Shown: positions 54,960 to 62,185 of the stretch, piece after piece | Layout: the number at the start of each line of letters is the position of its first letter | Numbering within the stretch: position 1 is the first letter of the stretch | Translations under genes and position numbers: made by a program | Assembly: GCF_030268225.1 (NCBI RefSeq) | Contig: NZ_BSQG01000010.1 | Location: 1 to 64,000 of the forward strand | Direction of reading: 5' to 3' | Length of the DNA: 64,000 bases | Source: Nocardiopsis ansamitocini | GTDB taxonomy: Bacteria; Actinomycetota; Actinomycetes; Streptosporangiales; Streptosporangiaceae | Notes under the pieces: model-generated | Seen by the model: the letters and a program-made list of their open reading frames with translations, nothing else | Databases searched by the model: none | Told to the model about the DNA's origin: nothing

Positions 54960-55877
54960 TCAGCGCCCTTCGACCGGGGCGGGCCGCTCGTCGTCCAGGC
55001 CGAGCAGGAAGGCTGCGTTGTGCGACGTGACCTGGCGCAGCTCCTCGACCGACAGACCTCTGCGGAGCAGTTCCCCGCCGACCCGCATGAAGGCGTCGAC
55101 CGGCATGGGACGCCCTCGTTGCCCCAGGTCCGAGGACAGCACCGTGCGGTCGGGGCCGATGGCCCGGATCCACTCCATCAACAGCCCCGGGTCCCATTTG
55201 CGGAAGCCCTGCGGGTCGTACATGCCGACCTCGTGCTCGATGTAACCGCCGAGGCCGGCCAGTTGGCGGCAGCGCTCGACGTCGGCGTCGACGACGAAGT
55301 TCGGGTGGCTGAGGATCATGCGCCGCACGCCCCGCTCGGTGGCGGCGGCGAAGAGCTGGGCCGACTGGGCGGGCTCCAGGTGGCCCGCCGAGAGGAGGGC
55401 GTCGGACTCCGCAACGAGGTCGATGACCTCGTGGGCGGCGTCGACGAGGCGGCCTTCGGCGTCGACCACGTCGACGATCCGGTTGGGGATGTCGTAGTCG
55501 GACTCGGGGAAACCGTGGTGCTCGTTCTCGCAGTGGCAGCGGCTGGAGAAGGTGGGGAACCACACCGCGCGACCGCCCATCTGCAACGACATCGCGACAG
55601 CGTAGGGGTTGAGCCCGCCCACCTGGGCGTTGAGGGCGATCCCGCCGAAGATCGGCGTGGCGATGCCGTCCAGTTCGCGGTGCATCGCGAGCAGGTCCAT
55701 GACGGTGTTGTGGTGGTGCGACTTGACCAGGATGCCGCGCATGTTCAAGCGCTCGCCGTCGCGAGCCGCCTCCACGTGGTCGAACTCCCTCGCGAACGGG
55801 TTCGGCCCCGAGTGGCAGTGCAGATCGACGGCTCCGTCGAGAGCCTCCGCGATGGGCGGGAGGGACGTAACAGTCAT
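54960..55877 (-). CDS. DUF6282 family metal-dependent hydrolase
   Basis: A 305-residue amidohydrolase-like TIM barrel. The first metal motif is AVDLHCHSGPNPF (H-x-H). Further likely ligands are in GILVKSHHHNTV, MILSHPNFVVDAD and DRTVLSSDLGQRG. The family is known as DUF6282 and has no assigned reaction. It may open a ring or hydrolyse an amide or lactone. It is the first gene of the operon, directly behind a recognisable promoter. Confidence 0.7.
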   Translation of the reverse strand: MTVTSLPPIAEALDGAVDLHCHSGPNPFAREFDHVEAARDGERLNMRGILVKSHHHNTVMDLLAMHRELDGIATPIFGGIALNAQVGGLNPYAVAMSLQMGGRAVWFPTFSSRCHCENEHHGFPESDYDIPNRIVDVVDAEGRLVDAAHEVIDLVAESDALLSAGHLEPAQSAQLFAAATERGVRRMILSHPNFVVDADVERCRQLAGLGGYIEHEVGMYDPQGFRKWDPGLLMEWIRAIGPDRTVLSSDLGQRGRPMPVDAFMRVGGELLRRGLSVEELRQVTSHNAAFLLGLDDERPAPVEGR

Positions 55878-55918
55878 AGGGGCACACCTTTGAGATCAGG
55901 GTCACATGTTCGTATTAA

Positions 55919-55947
55919 ATCATTCATGTTCATATGGCGACTGTCAA
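55919..55947 (-). promoter_or_regulatory. Promoter of the DUF6282-transporter operon with embedded 15-mer
   Basis: On the minus strand TTGACA (55947-55942) and AATGAT (55924-55919) are 17 bases apart, a good vegetative -35/-10 pair. The spacer is GTCGCCATATGAACATG; its first 15 bases are identical to the site upstream of iclR at 49107-49121. A second GAACATG follows downstream at about 55911. Binding there would block RNA polymerase, so repression by the IclR protein is likely. Confidence 0.6.
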
Positions 55948-56285
55948 GCCTGTCTTTTGGCCTCTCGCGGCAGGGCGGCGTCGCCCGTGGTGCCACGGGA
56001 TGCCGAGAACCTCTACGGCATAGGGGGTTCGCTACGCAGGGACGATGCCTCCCGGGCGCGGTATCCGCCTCCACGGCCCGCACCCCCGGCGTCCCCTCCA
56101 CCCGCCCGCGGCGGGTGCGCGTCCTAAACTCGCCTAGCGCCTGTCGGGAGACCTACAGGGGAGCCGGGGCGCGGCGCTACGCCGGGAACCCGGTCACGGA
56201 GACCGCACGGCCGGCCCCGGAGGGGCCCGAACCGTTGCGGACGAAAAGCCCCCGCTCCCCCGCTGCCGGTCGGTAGGGTTCCCCT
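55948..56285. other. Intergenic region, nothing further recognised
   Basis: About 340 GC-rich bases between the divergent operon promoter and the P-loop kinase gene. Frames through it give arginine/proline-rich peptides only. A CCGCCCGCGGCGGG hairpin-like stretch near 56102 is the only structure seen. Confidence 0.3.
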
Positions 56286-56822
56286 GTGCGGACGGGTTCG
56301 GCAGCGACGGTGCTGATCGTGGTGCGCGGCAACTCCGCTTCGGGGAAGAGCTCCATCGCCCGCGCCCTGCGGGAGCACCACGGCCGGGGCGTGGCACTAA
56401 TCGCCCAGGACACCATCCGACGCGACGTCCTGCGGGAACGGGACACCCCGGGCGCCGCGAACATCGGGCTCATCGACACGGTCGCCCGATACGCGCTGGA
56501 CGCCGGCTATCACGTCGTCGTGGAAGGAATCCTCTACGCCGACCGCTACGGACCTGTGCTGGAGGCTCTGCGCGCCGACCACCTCGGCCGGAGCCGCTAC
56601 TACTACCTGGACGTCCCCTTCGCCGAGACGCTGCGCCGCCACGCCACGAAACCGGTGGCCGCCGAGATCGGCGAGGAGCAGATGCGCGCGTGGTACCTGG
56701 AGTCGGACCTGCTGCCGGGCGGGTACGAACAGGTCGTGGGGGCGGCGAGCACCCTGCCGGAGACCGTGCGGCGAATCGTCGCCGACACCGGCCTGTCCCC
56801 CGCGCACCCCGCCGGTTCGTGA
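56286..56822 (+). CDS. P-loop kinase (AAA_33-like)
   Basis: A 178-residue P-loop protein with Walker A GNSASGKSS at residues 15-23, a GYHVVVEGILYADRYG segment (Walker B-like position) and DVPFAETLRRHATKP, the pattern of AAA_33 kinases. These include chloramphenicol phosphotransferase-like and polynucleotide kinase-like enzymes that phosphorylate small molecules. The acceptor is unknown. The GTG start overlaps the end of the GC-rich upstream region, and the gene stops 5 bases before the convergent HxlR gene. Confidence 0.7.
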   Translation: MRTGSAATVLIVVRGNSASGKSSIARALREHHGRGVALIAQDTIRRDVLRERDTPGAANIGLIDTVARYALDAGYHVVVEGILYADRYGPVLEALRADHLGRSRYYYLDVPFAETLRRHATKPVAAEIGEEQMRAWYLESDLLPGGYEQVVGAASTLPETVRRIVADTGLSPAHPAGS

Positions 56823-56827
56823 CCGGG

Positions 56828-57214
56828 CTAACCAGCGGAGACGTCGAAGTCTCGACGGGAGGCGTCGATGTGGTCGAGGTGGCGCCTGGTCCAGTCGCAC
56901 ACGCCGTCGATGGTCGCGCGCAGGGCCGTGCCGGCCTCGGTGAGCGAGTAGTCCACGCGCGGCGGCACCGTCGGATGCACCAGCCGTTTGACCAGGCCGT
57001 CGCGCTCCAGGGCACGCAGCGTCTGGGTGAGCATCTTGTGGCTGACGCCCGGGAGCGCGGCGCGCAGTTCGGTGAAGCGCAGCGTGTCGGGGCCCAGGGC
57101 GTAGACGACCGGAAGCGCCCACCGGCCGGCGACTGTTGCGAAGACCTCGTTGGCCACGGCGTTGACCCGCGTCACATCGGCAGTGCCGGACGCACCGCTG
57201 ACCTGTTCGGTCAC
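56828..57214 (-). CDS. HxlR-family winged-helix transcriptional regulator
   Basis: A 128-residue single-domain regulator. VAGRWALPVVYALGPDTLRF, then TELRAALPGVSHKMLTQTLR and ALERDGLVKRLVHPTVPPRV, is the HxlR (MarR-like) winged helix. The usual early cysteine that senses oxidants or aldehydes is missing. It diverges from a VOC-family gene across 140 bases that include AAAAAGTGCCTTCTT, and it probably controls that gene and itself. Confidence 0.85.
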   Translation of the reverse strand: MTEQVSGASGTADVTRVNAVANEVFATVAGRWALPVVYALGPDTLRFTELRAALPGVSHKMLTQTLRALERDGLVKRLVHPTVPPRVDYSLTEAGTALRATIDGVCDWTRRHLDHIDASRRDFDVSAG

Positions 57215-57357
57215 CTCGGGGTTCCCCTCTCACGAAAAAGTGCCTTCTTCCAGGGACGCCTGCCGGCCGCCTAGCATTCCCGCCAGTAGCGGGCCGGGGC
57301 GATCCTCCCCGGACGGTATCCGGCCCCGAACCGCCTCCGACCGACGGGACGAGCACC

Positions 57358-57741
57358 GTGACGACCATCCTGAAGACCTACGCCCGGCTGTGGGCCGACG
57401 ACCTCGACCGGACACTGCCCCTGCTGCGCTCGCTGGTGGGGCGCGGACCCGACCTGCGGTTCGCGTTCGAGGGGGTGGAACTGGCCGCGATCGGGGACTT
57501 CCTGGTCGTCGCCGGACCGCCGGGGGTACGCGCCCGGTACGCGCACGCGTCGGCGACCGTGGTCGTCTCCGACCTCGACGAACTGACGCGCGAGCTGGCG
57601 GCGCACGGCGCCGAGGTGACCACCCCGGAGGCCGCGAGCGCGACCGGCCGGTTCCTGTACGCCAGGCACGCGGGCGGCGCCGAGGTGGAGTACGTGGAGT
57701 GGACGCCCGGGCTCGTCCGGCAGGTGCTCGGACGGGACTGA
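57358..57741 (+). CDS. VOC family protein (glyoxalase/bleomycin resistance fold)
   Basis: A 127-residue protein with paired beta-alpha-beta-beta-beta units: ILKTYARLWADDLDRTLPLL at the start and ATVVVSDLDELTRELAAHGA in the second half, ending in HAGGAEVEYVEW where the metal Glu usually lies. The family includes lyases, dioxygenases and drug-binding resistance proteins; which applies is not clear. It is divergent from the HxlR gene. The start is the GTG at 57358. Confidence 0.7.
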   Translation: MTTILKTYARLWADDLDRTLPLLRSLVGRGPDLRFAFEGVELAAIGDFLVVAGPPGVRARYAHASATVVVSDLDELTRELAAHGAEVTTPEAASATGRFLYARHAGGAEVEYVEWTPGLVRQVLGRD

Positions 57742-57874
57742 CCCGCCCCTTCCCCGCCGCACCCGGTCGAAGATCACGTTGACCTCGGGCGACGCGCGTC
57801 AGGAGGATTGGCCCCATGATCACCACGTGCACGCCGCTCCGGCGGCCCGCTTCCGCGTGCGACCTGGCCGGGCC

Positions 57875-58795
57875 ATGCAGGGAGTGCTGACCGGCTTCAC
57901 CGTCATCGCGGCCATCATCGGCGTCGGCTATGTGATCGGGCGGCTGAAGTATCTCGGCGAGAACGGCCGCGAGGTCCTCACCAAGCTCGCCTTCTACGTG
58001 GCGACGCCCGCGCTGCTGTTCACGACGCTCGCGCGGACCGACCTGTCGGTGATCCTCTCCAGCCGACTGCTGGTGACCGCGATCAGCACGGCCGTCGTCG
58101 CGGGGGTGTTCGTGGCGGTGGGCGCGCTGCGCCGCTGGGGCGTGGGGCGCACCACGATCGGGGCGCTGTGCTCGGGCTACGTCAACGCGGGCAACCTCGG
58201 CATCCCCATCGCCGTGTACGTGTTGGGCGACGCCTCGCTCGTGGCGCCGGTGCTGCTGCTCCAGCAGATCGTGATCACGCCGATCGCCCTCACGGTGCTC
58301 GACCTGTCGGGGTCGGGCGAGAAGCGCACGGTGTGGCAGCGCCTGACCATCCCGCTGCGCAACCCGGTGGCGGTCGGCTCGCTGTGCGGGGTGATGGTGT
58401 CGTCGGTGGGCTGGACGGTGCCGGAGCTGGTGCTGGAGCCGCTGGTGCTGATCGGCAACATGTCGGTGCCCGCGGTGCTGCTGGCGTTCGGGATCTCCCT
58501 ACACGGCAGCGCCCTGCCGGGACGCGGGCCCGACCGCGGGCCGGTGCTGCTGTCCGTGGCGCTGAAGTCCGCGGGCCAGCCCCTCCTCGCCTGGGCGCTG
58601 GCGAGCTGGGTGTTCGGCCTGAGCGGCGCGGCCCTGCTCGGTGTCGTGATCACCTCGGCGCTGCCCGCCGCGCAGAACCTCTTCACCTACGCGTCGCGCT
58701 ACGGCGTCGCCGAACGGCTGGCCCGGGAATCGATCCTGCTGTCCACGATGCTGTCGGTCCCGGTACTGATCACCGTGGCGGCCCTGCTGGGGTGA
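57875..58795 (+). CDS. AEC family (auxin efflux carrier-like) transporter
   Basis: A 306-residue membrane protein with about ten hydrophobic helices. The opening VIAAIIGVGYVIGRLKYLG, then TKLAFYVATPALLFTTLART, and the GYVNAGNLGIPIAVYVLGD motif are characteristic of the AEC/MleP group. Near the end, VVITSALPAAQNLFTYASRY is the second conserved half. It is a secondary carrier, probably exporting an organic anion. The ATG at 57875 begins the family pattern; a GTG 18 bases upstream is possible. A stray CRISPR repeat lies 5 bases beyond the stop. Confidence 0.82.
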   Translation: MQGVLTGFTVIAAIIGVGYVIGRLKYLGENGREVLTKLAFYVATPALLFTTLARTDLSVILSSRLLVTAISTAVVAGVFVAVGALRRWGVGRTTIGALCSGYVNAGNLGIPIAVYVLGDASLVAPVLLLQQIVITPIALTVLDLSGSGEKRTVWQRLTIPLRNPVAVGSLCGVMVSSVGWTVPELVLEPLVLIGNMSVPAVLLAFGISLHGSALPGRGPDRGPVLLSVALKSAGQPLLAWALASWVFGLSGAALLGVVITSALPAAQNLFTYASRYGVAERLARESILLSTMLSVPVLITVAALLG

Positions 58796-58799
58796 AAAA

Positions 58800-58827
58800 G
58801 GGCCCATCCCCGCGTGCGCGGGGGCAC
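58800..58827 (-). CRISPR. Orphan single type I-E CRISPR repeat
   Basis: One 28-base repeat-like unit stands alone between the transporter and cas6e of locus 2. On the minus strand it reads GTGCCCCCGCGCACGCGGGG followed by ATGGGCCC. It differs from the array 1 repeat by one missing base, one loop change and its last base. No second copy follows within 60 bases on either side. It is probably the remnant of a lost array for this Cas locus. Confidence 0.75.
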
Positions 58828-58915
58828 CCTCGCTGACCAGACGAACGAGGCCCGGTCCCCCACCCGGGTGAGTTCACGGAGGGTGGAGGCCCGGCTCTTG
58901 CCGACGGTCGACAGT

Positions 58916-59626
58916 TCAGGCAACCGGCGCCAGGGTCATCAGCCCGCACCCGTACGCCTTGGCGCGCCCGAGCCCGGTGGTGAGGACGGTGCGCAGCGCG
59001 TCGGGGTCGGTGACCTCCAGGCGTCCGTCGAAGGTGGCGGTGGTCAGGGGGACGCGGTTCCTGCGCCCCGTCTGCCGCTCGGTCTTGCCGAAGGCCGCGC
59101 TGCGCCGGTCGTGCACGATCAGCTCATACTCGTCGCCCTCGGGCAGCCGGCGCGCGTGCGCCGGCTTCTCCACCACCCGGAAACCCGACGTGTCCTGGCG
59201 TTGCAGCAGCCAGCCCATCTGGTGGCGGGGGGTGACGTGCGCGGTGCGCTTGGTGGGTTCGCCGTCGGCGCGGCGGATGCTGTGCACGGGGTTGGCGGTG
59301 AGCCGGAAGGCCCAGGTGTCGCCCTTGGCCAGCCGGGACAGGAACGGCGCGTAGTCGTGGGTGTCCCACCCCGGTTCGGAGGAGGTCGGCCAGCCGGCCT
59401 GTTCGACCAGGTGGGTGAGGTCGGGCCGGTCGGGGCCGACGACGTAGAGGAACACCTCGGCCCTGGCGTTGCGGTCGACGCGCCACAGCACGCGGGGCGC
59501 GTCGGTGTCGCTGGGCAGTATCGCGGCGAAGGACCCCATGACGGCGGCATGCATGGCTTGGGGGGAGGACAGCAGCCGGCGCGCGCCCTGGCGGAGGGTG
59601 TTGAGGCGAAAGCGGGTGAGGTGCAT
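58916..59626 (-). CDS. cas6e: CRISPR RNA endoribonuclease Cas6e (locus 2)
   Basis: A 236-residue Cas6e. MHLTRFRLNTLRQGARRLLS is followed by SPQAMHAAVMGSF, where the His is the expected catalytic residue. The glycine-rich RNA-binding loop is GLGRAKAYGCGLMTLA. The start overlaps the cas5e stop by one base (TGATG). It is the last cas gene of this locus: no cas1 or cas2 follows, only 88 bases and one orphan repeat. It differs greatly from the Cas6e of locus 1. Confidence 0.93.
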   Translation of the reverse strand: MHLTRFRLNTLRQGARRLLSSPQAMHAAVMGSFAAILPSDTDAPRVLWRVDRNARAEVFLYVVGPDRPDLTHLVEQAGWPTSSEPGWDTHDYAPFLSRLAKGDTWAFRLTANPVHSIRRADGEPTKRTAHVTPRHQMGWLLQRQDTSGFRVVEKPAHARRLPEGDEYELIVHDRRSAAFGKTERQTGRRNRVPLTTATFDGRLEVTDPDALRTVLTTGLGRAKAYGCGLMTLAPVA

Positions 59627-60345
59627 CAGTCGCCTCCGGGAAAGACAGCGGTCGGATTGTGGTCGGGGACGGTCGCGGCCCGGGCCTCAGGGTTGGGCAG
59701 CTCGACCGTCCCGGGGCGCACACCGCGCAGCGCGTAGCGGCGGTGCAGCGGGTCGAAGCTGAGGGGGAGGTCGCGCAGGCTGTCCACCCGTTCGTCGCCG
59801 GGTGCGGCGTCCACGAGGGTGTCCAAGGGGATGCTCTGTTCCTTACGGCTGCTCCTTCGGTGCCACTCGGCGGCCTGCCACTCCACGTCGCCCAGCACCC
59901 GCTCGACCGTGCTGTCGGGGTAGAGGCCGATGTCCAGGGGACGCGAGGGCGGGCAGGAGCGGCGCCCGAGGTAGGGCAGGTAGACCGGGGCGCGGACCGC
60001 GCGGTGCAGGTCCTCGACGAGGGCCGCGTCGCCCTCGACGGCCGCGACGAACACCGCGTCGGCGAGGTAGAAGCGCTCCGACACCGGCATGGACTTGCCG
60101 GTGACGAAGTGGGTGGCGGTCTGGTAGTCGCGGATGCGGGTGCCGCGCTGGTCCACGCGCACGCCGAAGCGCAGCGCCGTCAGGTCGGAGAGGTCGGCGG
60201 CACGGTCGCGGCCCTGGGCTGCGGCCAACAGCCCGAGGACGCCGCTCTTGGTGGGCGCGTGCTCGGTGAAGCGCCGGGCGAACCGGGAGGCGGCCCCCCA
60301 CGACTGGAGGGGGCCGGCCAACCGCAGGGCGAGGACGCCGCTCAT
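59626..60345 (-). CDS. cas5e: Cascade subunit Cas5e (locus 2)
   Basis: A 239-residue Cas5e: LALRLAGPLQSWGAASRFAR and HAPTKSGVLGLLAAAQG at the start, RIRDYQTATHFVTGKSMPVS, then RFYLADAVFVAAVEG, and VYLPYLGRRSCPPSRPL. It should hold the 5' crRNA handle in Cascade. It overlaps cas7e by 4 bases. Confidence 0.93.
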   Translation of the reverse strand: MSGVLALRLAGPLQSWGAASRFARRFTEHAPTKSGVLGLLAAAQGRDRAADLSDLTALRFGVRVDQRGTRIRDYQTATHFVTGKSMPVSERFYLADAVFVAAVEGDAALVEDLHRAVRAPVYLPYLGRRSCPPSRPLDIGLYPDSTVERVLGDVEWQAAEWHRRSSRKEQSIPLDTLVDAAPGDERVDSLRDLPLSFDPLHRRYALRGVRPGTVELPNPEARAATVPDHNPTAVFPGGD

Positions 60346-61532
60346 CGGGCGGAGGCGTGCCGCTGGGCCACGGCCGCGCCGACGGCCTCGACCATGCCGC
60401 TCAGCGACACCTCGGTGCCCAGGCCGGCCAGTTTCTTGGTGGCCTCCCCGACCCGCAGCACCCAGGTGTCGGAGTCGTCGGCGCCGTAGACGCGCTCGAC
60501 GTCGGGGACGTACTCGGCGAGGCACTCGCTGGCCAGGCGCACCTGCCCGTGTTGCCCCTCGGCGACGACCGGCCTCTCGAAGGCGCCGACGAAGCTGATG
60601 GGGCGGGAGGCGCGCAGCTTGACGATGACCGCGTCGGGCAGGGTGTGGTTGCCGAACGTGTTGAGCTTGCCGGTGGGCAGCGACTCCACGAAGCCGCGCA
60701 CGAACGCCTCGACGGCGCGGCGCAGCGGCTCGGCTACGGGTTCGTCCTCGCGCAGTCCCTCGCCGAGGTTGCGGCCCAGCAGGTCGACGTCGAGCGCGGC
60801 GTAGCGGTAGAGGGTCGAGGAGTTGAACTCCACGGTGCCGATCATGCCGGCGCCCGGTTCGGCGTCGGTGTTGCGGTCGTCGACGGCCGTGTAGTAGTCG
60901 GACTCGTTCTCGACGGCGTGCACGCTGATGGCGTGGGCCACCTGGGCGGCCGCGTCGACGTTGATGTCGGCGCCGTCGGCGACCATGCGCCCGAACAGGG
61001 CGATGTCCACGGAGTGGCGGGTGTCGGCGATGCTCTTGGCGCGCGCCTTGTTGTCCTTGTCCTTCAAGAACGCCTTGATGTCGTCGCGGCCCTCGACGGC
61101 GAGCCCGGCGAGGCCGTCGAGCTGGCGGGAACTGAGGAACACCAGGTAGGCGGATTCGGGTGCGGGCGCGTCCTCTCCGCTCTTCTTCGCGGCCTCCACC
61201 TTGCGTTTGGGCGGCTCGACCTTGGTCCCGGTGGCCACGTTCACGGTCTCGGCGGCCAGGTTCCAGGCGGCGCGCTGCTCGATGGAGGGGTCGAGCCGGG
61301 TGATGCGCTCGGCCAGGACCTCGGCGACCTTCTTGGTGCGCACGCCCAGGTCCTGGGGGTCGAGGATGGACTCGAAGGCGCGGCGCGTGGCGCGCTTCCA
61401 CGCCTGGCTGGACACCCGGGCCCGGCGCACCCCGCCGTACACGGCGGTCTTGGGCGCGCCGGTGTCGTCGCGGTTGATGTTGCTGGGCGGAACGGTCTGC
61501 AGGACGTGGATGTCGAGGATGGTGCGGGTCAC
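60342..61532 (-). CDS. cas7e: Cascade backbone subunit Cas7e (locus 2)
   Basis: A 396-residue Cas7e. ILDIHVLQTVPPSNINRDDT, KTAVYGGVRRARVSSQAWKR and DVDLLGRNLGEGL are family signatures. A Lys/Glu-rich stretch (EPPKRKVEAAKKSGED) near residue 115 looks like a surface loop. The GTG start at 61532 overlaps cas11 by 4 bases. It is diverged from the locus 1 protein despite the shared motifs. Confidence 0.93.
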   Translation of the reverse strand: MTRTILDIHVLQTVPPSNINRDDTGAPKTAVYGGVRRARVSSQAWKRATRRAFESILDPQDLGVRTKKVAEVLAERITRLDPSIEQRAAWNLAAETVNVATGTKVEPPKRKVEAAKKSGEDAPAPESAYLVFLSSRQLDGLAGLAVEGRDDIKAFLKDKDNKARAKSIADTRHSVDIALFGRMVADGADINVDAAAQVAHAISVHAVENESDYYTAVDDRNTDAEPGAGMIGTVEFNSSTLYRYAALDVDLLGRNLGEGLREDEPVAEPLRRAVEAFVRGFVESLPTGKLNTFGNHTLPDAVIVKLRASRPISFVGAFERPVVAEGQHGQVRLASECLAEYVPDVERVYGADDSDTWVLRVGEATKKLAGLGTEVSLSGMVEAVGAAVAQRHASAR

Positions 61533-62185
61533 TGGTCGTCCTTGTCGGTGGTCGTGTCGGTGGTCGGGGCGGGCTCGGTGCCGGGGGCGGTCCTGGTGCG
61601 GTGGGCGTGGAAGCCGCGGCCCCACTCGGCGCGGACCTTCGCCATCCCGCCGGGCCGCTGCGCCCGGTGGAGCTGGTCGGCCAGCAGCGCGTAGTCCAGC
61701 GGAACGGACTCGCGGCGCAGCAGGGTGACGATCTCGCGCAGGCGGTAGAGGCGGGTGCTCATGGTGGTGGCGCTGCCGGCCTGGACGAAGCGCCGGCGCA
61801 GGGGCTCGTCGATGTCGCCGGGCGGCATGAGGCGGCGCACGGCGCCACCGAGTCCGCGCCCCGGGAGGTGCATGCGCGTGTCGCGGCGCGACTGCTGGTG
61901 GGTGGCGTACAGGGTGAGGGCGGCGTGCGCGGCGTTCTCGGCGTAGCCGGTCTCCTCCTCACCGGAGAGGCCCCGGGTGTAGAGGCCGTCGTCGAAGGCG
62001 ACCCCCCACAGCTCGGGGACCTCGTGGGCGAGCCTGCCGGCGCCCCGGCGCAGCTGGGCCAGGGTCCGCACGGCGTCGGGATGGTCCTGGAGGTAGCCGT
62101 ACTGGAGCGGTTTGATCCGGGCTTCGACGAAGGTCCCGGTCGGGCCGAGAGCGGGCGTGCGGTCGGGCGTGCTGGTCGTGGTCAT
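61529..62185 (-). CDS. casB: Cascade small subunit Cas11/Cse2 (locus 2)
   Basis: A 218-residue Cse2: the helical segments AVRTLAQLRRGAGRLAHEVP, then LWGV, and ENAAHAALTLYATHQQSRRD, RRFVQAGSATTMSTRLYRLR and PLDYALLADQLHRAQ fit the family. The tail is Thr/Pro-rich and acidic. It overlaps cas8e and cas7e by 4 bases each. Unlike the locus 1 protein it has no long central acidic insert. Confidence 0.92.
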   Translation of the reverse strand: MTTTSTPDRTPALGPTGTFVEARIKPLQYGYLQDHPDAVRTLAQLRRGAGRLAHEVPELWGVAFDDGLYTRGLSGEEETGYAENAAHAALTLYATHQQSRRDTRMHLPGRGLGGAVRRLMPPGDIDEPLRRRFVQAGSATTMSTRLYRLREIVTLLRRESVPLDYALLADQLHRAQRPGGMAKVRAEWGRGFHAHRTRTAPGTEPAPTTDTTTDKDDQ

